Assembly: GCF_029868325.1 (NCBI RefSeq)
Contig: NZ_JARWNW010000060.1
Location: 1-42,921 of the forward strand
Direction: 5' to 3'
From: Nocardia carnea
Lineage (GTDB): Bacteria > Actinomycetota > Actinomycetes > Mycobacteriales > Mycobacteriaceae
Length of the DNA: 42,921 bases
The stretch's first letter is position 1. Each line of letters opens with the position of its first letter. A program made the translations under genes and the position numbers. Below are positions 41,033 through 42,921 of the stretch, piece by piece. The notes below the pieces were generated by a model. The model saw only the letters and a program-made list of their open reading frames with translations. It had not been told where the DNA came from and made no database searches.

Positions 41033-42219
41033 CCGCGGCATCCACAGGTGTGTCGGTCGCGCTGCCCCTCGACGAACGGCTGGAATCGTACGTTCTCGGC
41101 GCGCCGGGTGCGTGGACACGGCCGACACAGCCGATCATCTCGCGCGTGGCTTTCGCTGCCGCACACGTGATTCCGCGCGCTACGGCAGACAACACACCGG
41201 GTGCGCCCGCAGCCGTCGATTGGGACGCGACGCTGGCCTACCGCCACGAACTGTGGTCCTACGGACTCGGCGTCGCCGACGCCATGGACACCGCGCAGCG
41301 CGGAATGGGCCTCGACTGGCAGGCGACCGCGGAATTGATCCGGCGATCCGGTGCCGAGGCGGCATCGGCGGGAGGCCGGCTGGCCTGCGGAGCCGGGACC
41401 GACCAGCTCGACCTCGCCGGCCTCCCCACCGGACCGGCCGGGCTCGCCGCGATCGTCGACGCGTATCGCGAGCAGATCGACGTGGTCACCGACGCCGGAG
41501 CCCAGGTGATCCTGATGGCGTCGCGGGCACTGGTCCAGGTCGCGCGCTCGGCCGCCGACTACGTATCCGTCTACGAGAAACTGCTGGCCTACGCGGACCG
41601 GCCGGTGATCCTGCACTGGCTCGGCACCATGTTCGATCCCGCGCTGCACGGATACTGGGGCAGCGCCGATATCGACGCCGCCACCGAAACGTTCCGCACG
41701 CTCATCGAGAACAACCGATCGAAGATCGACGGAGTGAAGGTTTCACTGCTCGACGCAGCACACGAGATCGCATTGCGACGCGCACTACCCGAGGGCGTGC
41801 GGTTGTATACCGGCGATGATTTCAACTATCCGGAACTGATCATCGGTGACCGGCATGGGCATTCGGATGCACTGCTGGGTATCTTCGCGGCGATCTATCC
41901 GGCCGCGTCCACCGCGCTACAGGAACTCGACAACGGCAATACGACCCGTGCCGCGGATATCCTCACCACCACACAGGAACTCGGGCGCCACATTTTCGCC
42001 GCACCCACGTACTACTACAAGACCGGTATCGCGTTCTTGTCCTGGCTCAACGACAAACAACCCGGATTCTCGATGGTGGGCGGGCTGTCCACGGGTCGAT
42101 CCGTACTCCATCTGGCCGAACTTTTCCGGCTCGCGGACAAGGCCGGGCTCCTGTCGGATCCGGAACTGGCCGCGCACCGTATGCGGGTCTACCTCGAACT
42201 GAACGGATTGACATCATGA
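41029..42219 (+). CDS. DUF993 family protein (aldolase-like TIM barrel)
   Basis: A 396-residue protein of the DUF993 family, related by fold to dihydrodipicolinate synthase/N-acetylneuraminate lyase enzymes. Recognisable stretches are RHELWSYGLGVADAMDTAQR, VILHWLGTMFDPALHGYWG, KIDGVKVSLLDA (probable Schiff-base Lys in DGVKVS) and YTGDDFNYPELI. GTG 41029 has GGAGGTGA upstream and overlaps the previous stop. It is regularly expected beside Gfo/Idh/MocA enzymes and TIM-barrel isomerases in sugar or inositol loci. A retro-aldol cleavage is possible, but no function is established from the sequence. Confidence 0.88.
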   Translation: MTAASTGVSVALPLDERLESYVLGAPGAWTRPTQPIISRVAFAAAHVIPRATADNTPGAPAAVDWDATLAYRHELWSYGLGVADAMDTAQRGMGLDWQATAELIRRSGAEAASAGGRLACGAGTDQLDLAGLPTGPAGLAAIVDAYREQIDVVTDAGAQVILMASRALVQVARSAADYVSVYEKLLAYADRPVILHWLGTMFDPALHGYWGSADIDAATETFRTLIENNRSKIDGVKVSLLDAAHEIALRRALPEGVRLYTGDDFNYPELIIGDRHGHSDALLGIFAAIYPAASTALQELDNGNTTRAADILTTTQELGRHIFAAPTYYYKTGIAFLSWLNDKQPGFSMVGGLSTGRSVLHLAELFRLADKAGLLSDPELAAHRMRVYLELNGLTS

Positions 42220-42921
42220 CTTCTGTTGCGGCACAGCAGCGTGCTTTCGATCCGGCCGATCCGTTCCGGTCGCTGTCGCTGAACACGGTGACGACGAAGC
42301 GGTGGACCCTGGCAGAGGCAGTGGACGGTGCCGCCCGGGCCGGGCTCGGCGCCATCGGGCTGTGGCGCGACCGGGTCGACGAAATCGGCGCCGCCACCGC
42401 CGCGAAGATCGCCGCCGACGCGGGGTTACGTGTCTCGAGTCTGTGCCGCGGCGGCTTCTTGACCGAGCCCGGCGACGGGCGGGCGGCACTCGACGACAAC
42501 CGCCGTGCCATCGACGACGCGGCGACACTGGGTACGCGGGAATTGGTGATGGTGGTGGGCGGTATGCCCGATCGCGACCTCCCGGCCGCCCGGGCAAGGG
42601 TGGGTGAGCAGCTCGAACTGCTCGTCCCGTACGCCGCCGCACGCGGTGTCCGCCTCGCTCTCGAGCCGCTGCACCCCATGTTCTGTGCCGACCGAGCTGT
42701 GATTTCCACACTGGCACAGGCGCTGTCGATGGCGCAGCCGTACCCGGCAGAGACCGTAGGTGTTGTAGTCGACACCTTCCATATCTGGTGGGATCCGGCT
42801 CTCGAAGAACAGATCGCACAGGCCGGTGCCGCCGGACGGATCAGCTCCTACCAGGTCTGTGACTGGCTGAACCCGATGACCGCCGATCCGCTGCTGTCGC
42901 GCGGCATGATGGGCGACGGTG
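42216..42921 (+). CDS. Sugar phosphate isomerase/epimerase-like TIM barrel, cut by window end
   Basis: The first 235 codons of a xylose-isomerase-like TIM-barrel protein (AP endonuclease 2 family). The start reads MTSVAAQQRAFDPADPFRSL. Landmarks are GLGAIGLWRDRV, RLALEPLHPMFC (metal-binding Glu) and VGVVVDTFHIWWDP (metal-binding Asp and His). The ATG overlaps the DUF993 stop (ATGA at 42216-42219). The frame runs open to the right edge, so the C-terminus lies outside. It probably isomerises or epimerises a sugar or keto-inositol together with the two upstream enzymes. Confidence 0.88.
   Translation, partial: MTSVAAQQRAFDPADPFRSLSLNTVTTKRWTLAEAVDGAARAGLGAIGLWRDRVDEIGAATAAKIAADAGLRVSSLCRGGFLTEPGDGRAALDDNRRAIDDAATLGTRELVMVVGGMPDRDLPAARARVGEQLELLVPYAAARGVRLALEPLHPMFCADRAVISTLAQALSMAQPYPAETVGVVVDTFHIWWDPALEEQIAQAGAAGRISSYQVCDWLNPMTADPLLSRGMMGDG

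Noticed and set aside
1..42921. Search for tRNA, rRNA, CRISPR repeats, insertion sequences and attachment sites
   Set aside because: No repeat arrays, transposase frames, tRNA-like folds or direct-repeat ends were recognised by reading; a dedicated RNA search was not possible.

Overview
The window is high-GC actinobacterial DNA. Frequent GTG starts, ATGA/GTGA gene overlaps, purine-rich Shine-Dalgarno sites, an IdeR/DtxR-type iron box, a SARP-FHA regulator paired with a Ser/Thr kinase, and many CoA/P450 catabolic genes all suggest a mycolic-acid-type actinomycete, most likely Nocardia or a relative. The genus is inferred from style, not proven. No rRNA, tRNA, CRISPR array or insertion sequence was seen.

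Region 1 (about 0.1-21.4 kb) is a catabolic cluster bracketed by two clearly paralogous TetR regulators. It holds two cytochromes P450, a short-chain dehydrogenase, two crotonase-fold proteins, an acyl-CoA synthetase, an amidohydrolase-like protein, a pair of acyl-CoA dehydrogenases, a KshA-type Rieske oxygenase, a family III CoA-transferase, a thiolase and a metallo-beta-lactamase-fold hydrolase. This looks like oxidative attack on a hydrophobic, perhaps alicyclic or steroid/terpenoid-like acid, followed by CoA activation and beta-oxidation. Six related 19-bp motifs with the core GTAA-N5-ACAGT lie in the promoter gaps of this cluster, and I propose that both TetR proteins use them. The 3-hydroxyacyl-CoA dehydrogenase gene beside the thiolase is a pseudogene, and a probable CoA-ligase remnant follows the CoA-transferase. 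Inside the cluster (5.4-8.6 kb) sits an unrelated signalling trio: a membrane Ser/Thr kinase with an external peptidoglycan-binding-like domain, a SARP-FHA regulator, and a small secreted peptidoglycan-binding protein.

Region 2 (21.6-25.4 kb) holds a two-subunit 3-oxoacid CoA-transferase divergent from an IclR regulator, with three 15-bp boxes and a probable leaderless promoter. It also has the C-terminal remnant of a mycofactocin-type SDR and a siderophore-interacting flavoprotein behind an iron box.

Region 3 (25.6-33.6 kb) is a LacI regulator divergent from a six-gene operon: family III CoA-transferase, MHS-type transporter, MaoC hydratase, aldehyde dehydrogenase of the 2-oxoglutarate-semialdehyde type, a solute-binding-protein-like protein with no signal peptide, and a fumarylacetoacetate-hydrolase-family protein of the 2-keto-3-deoxy-pentonate dehydratase type. 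Two small hypothetical genes follow.

Region 4 (34.5 kb to the end) is a second LacI-controlled sugar or polyol locus. One arm is an ABC transporter (permease, lipoprotein, ATPase) with a glycerate kinase. The other is a Gfo/Idh/MocA oxidoreductase, a DUF993 protein and a TIM-barrel isomerase cut by the window edge. The same 14-bp operator, next to recognisable promoter hexamers, stands in front of both arms.
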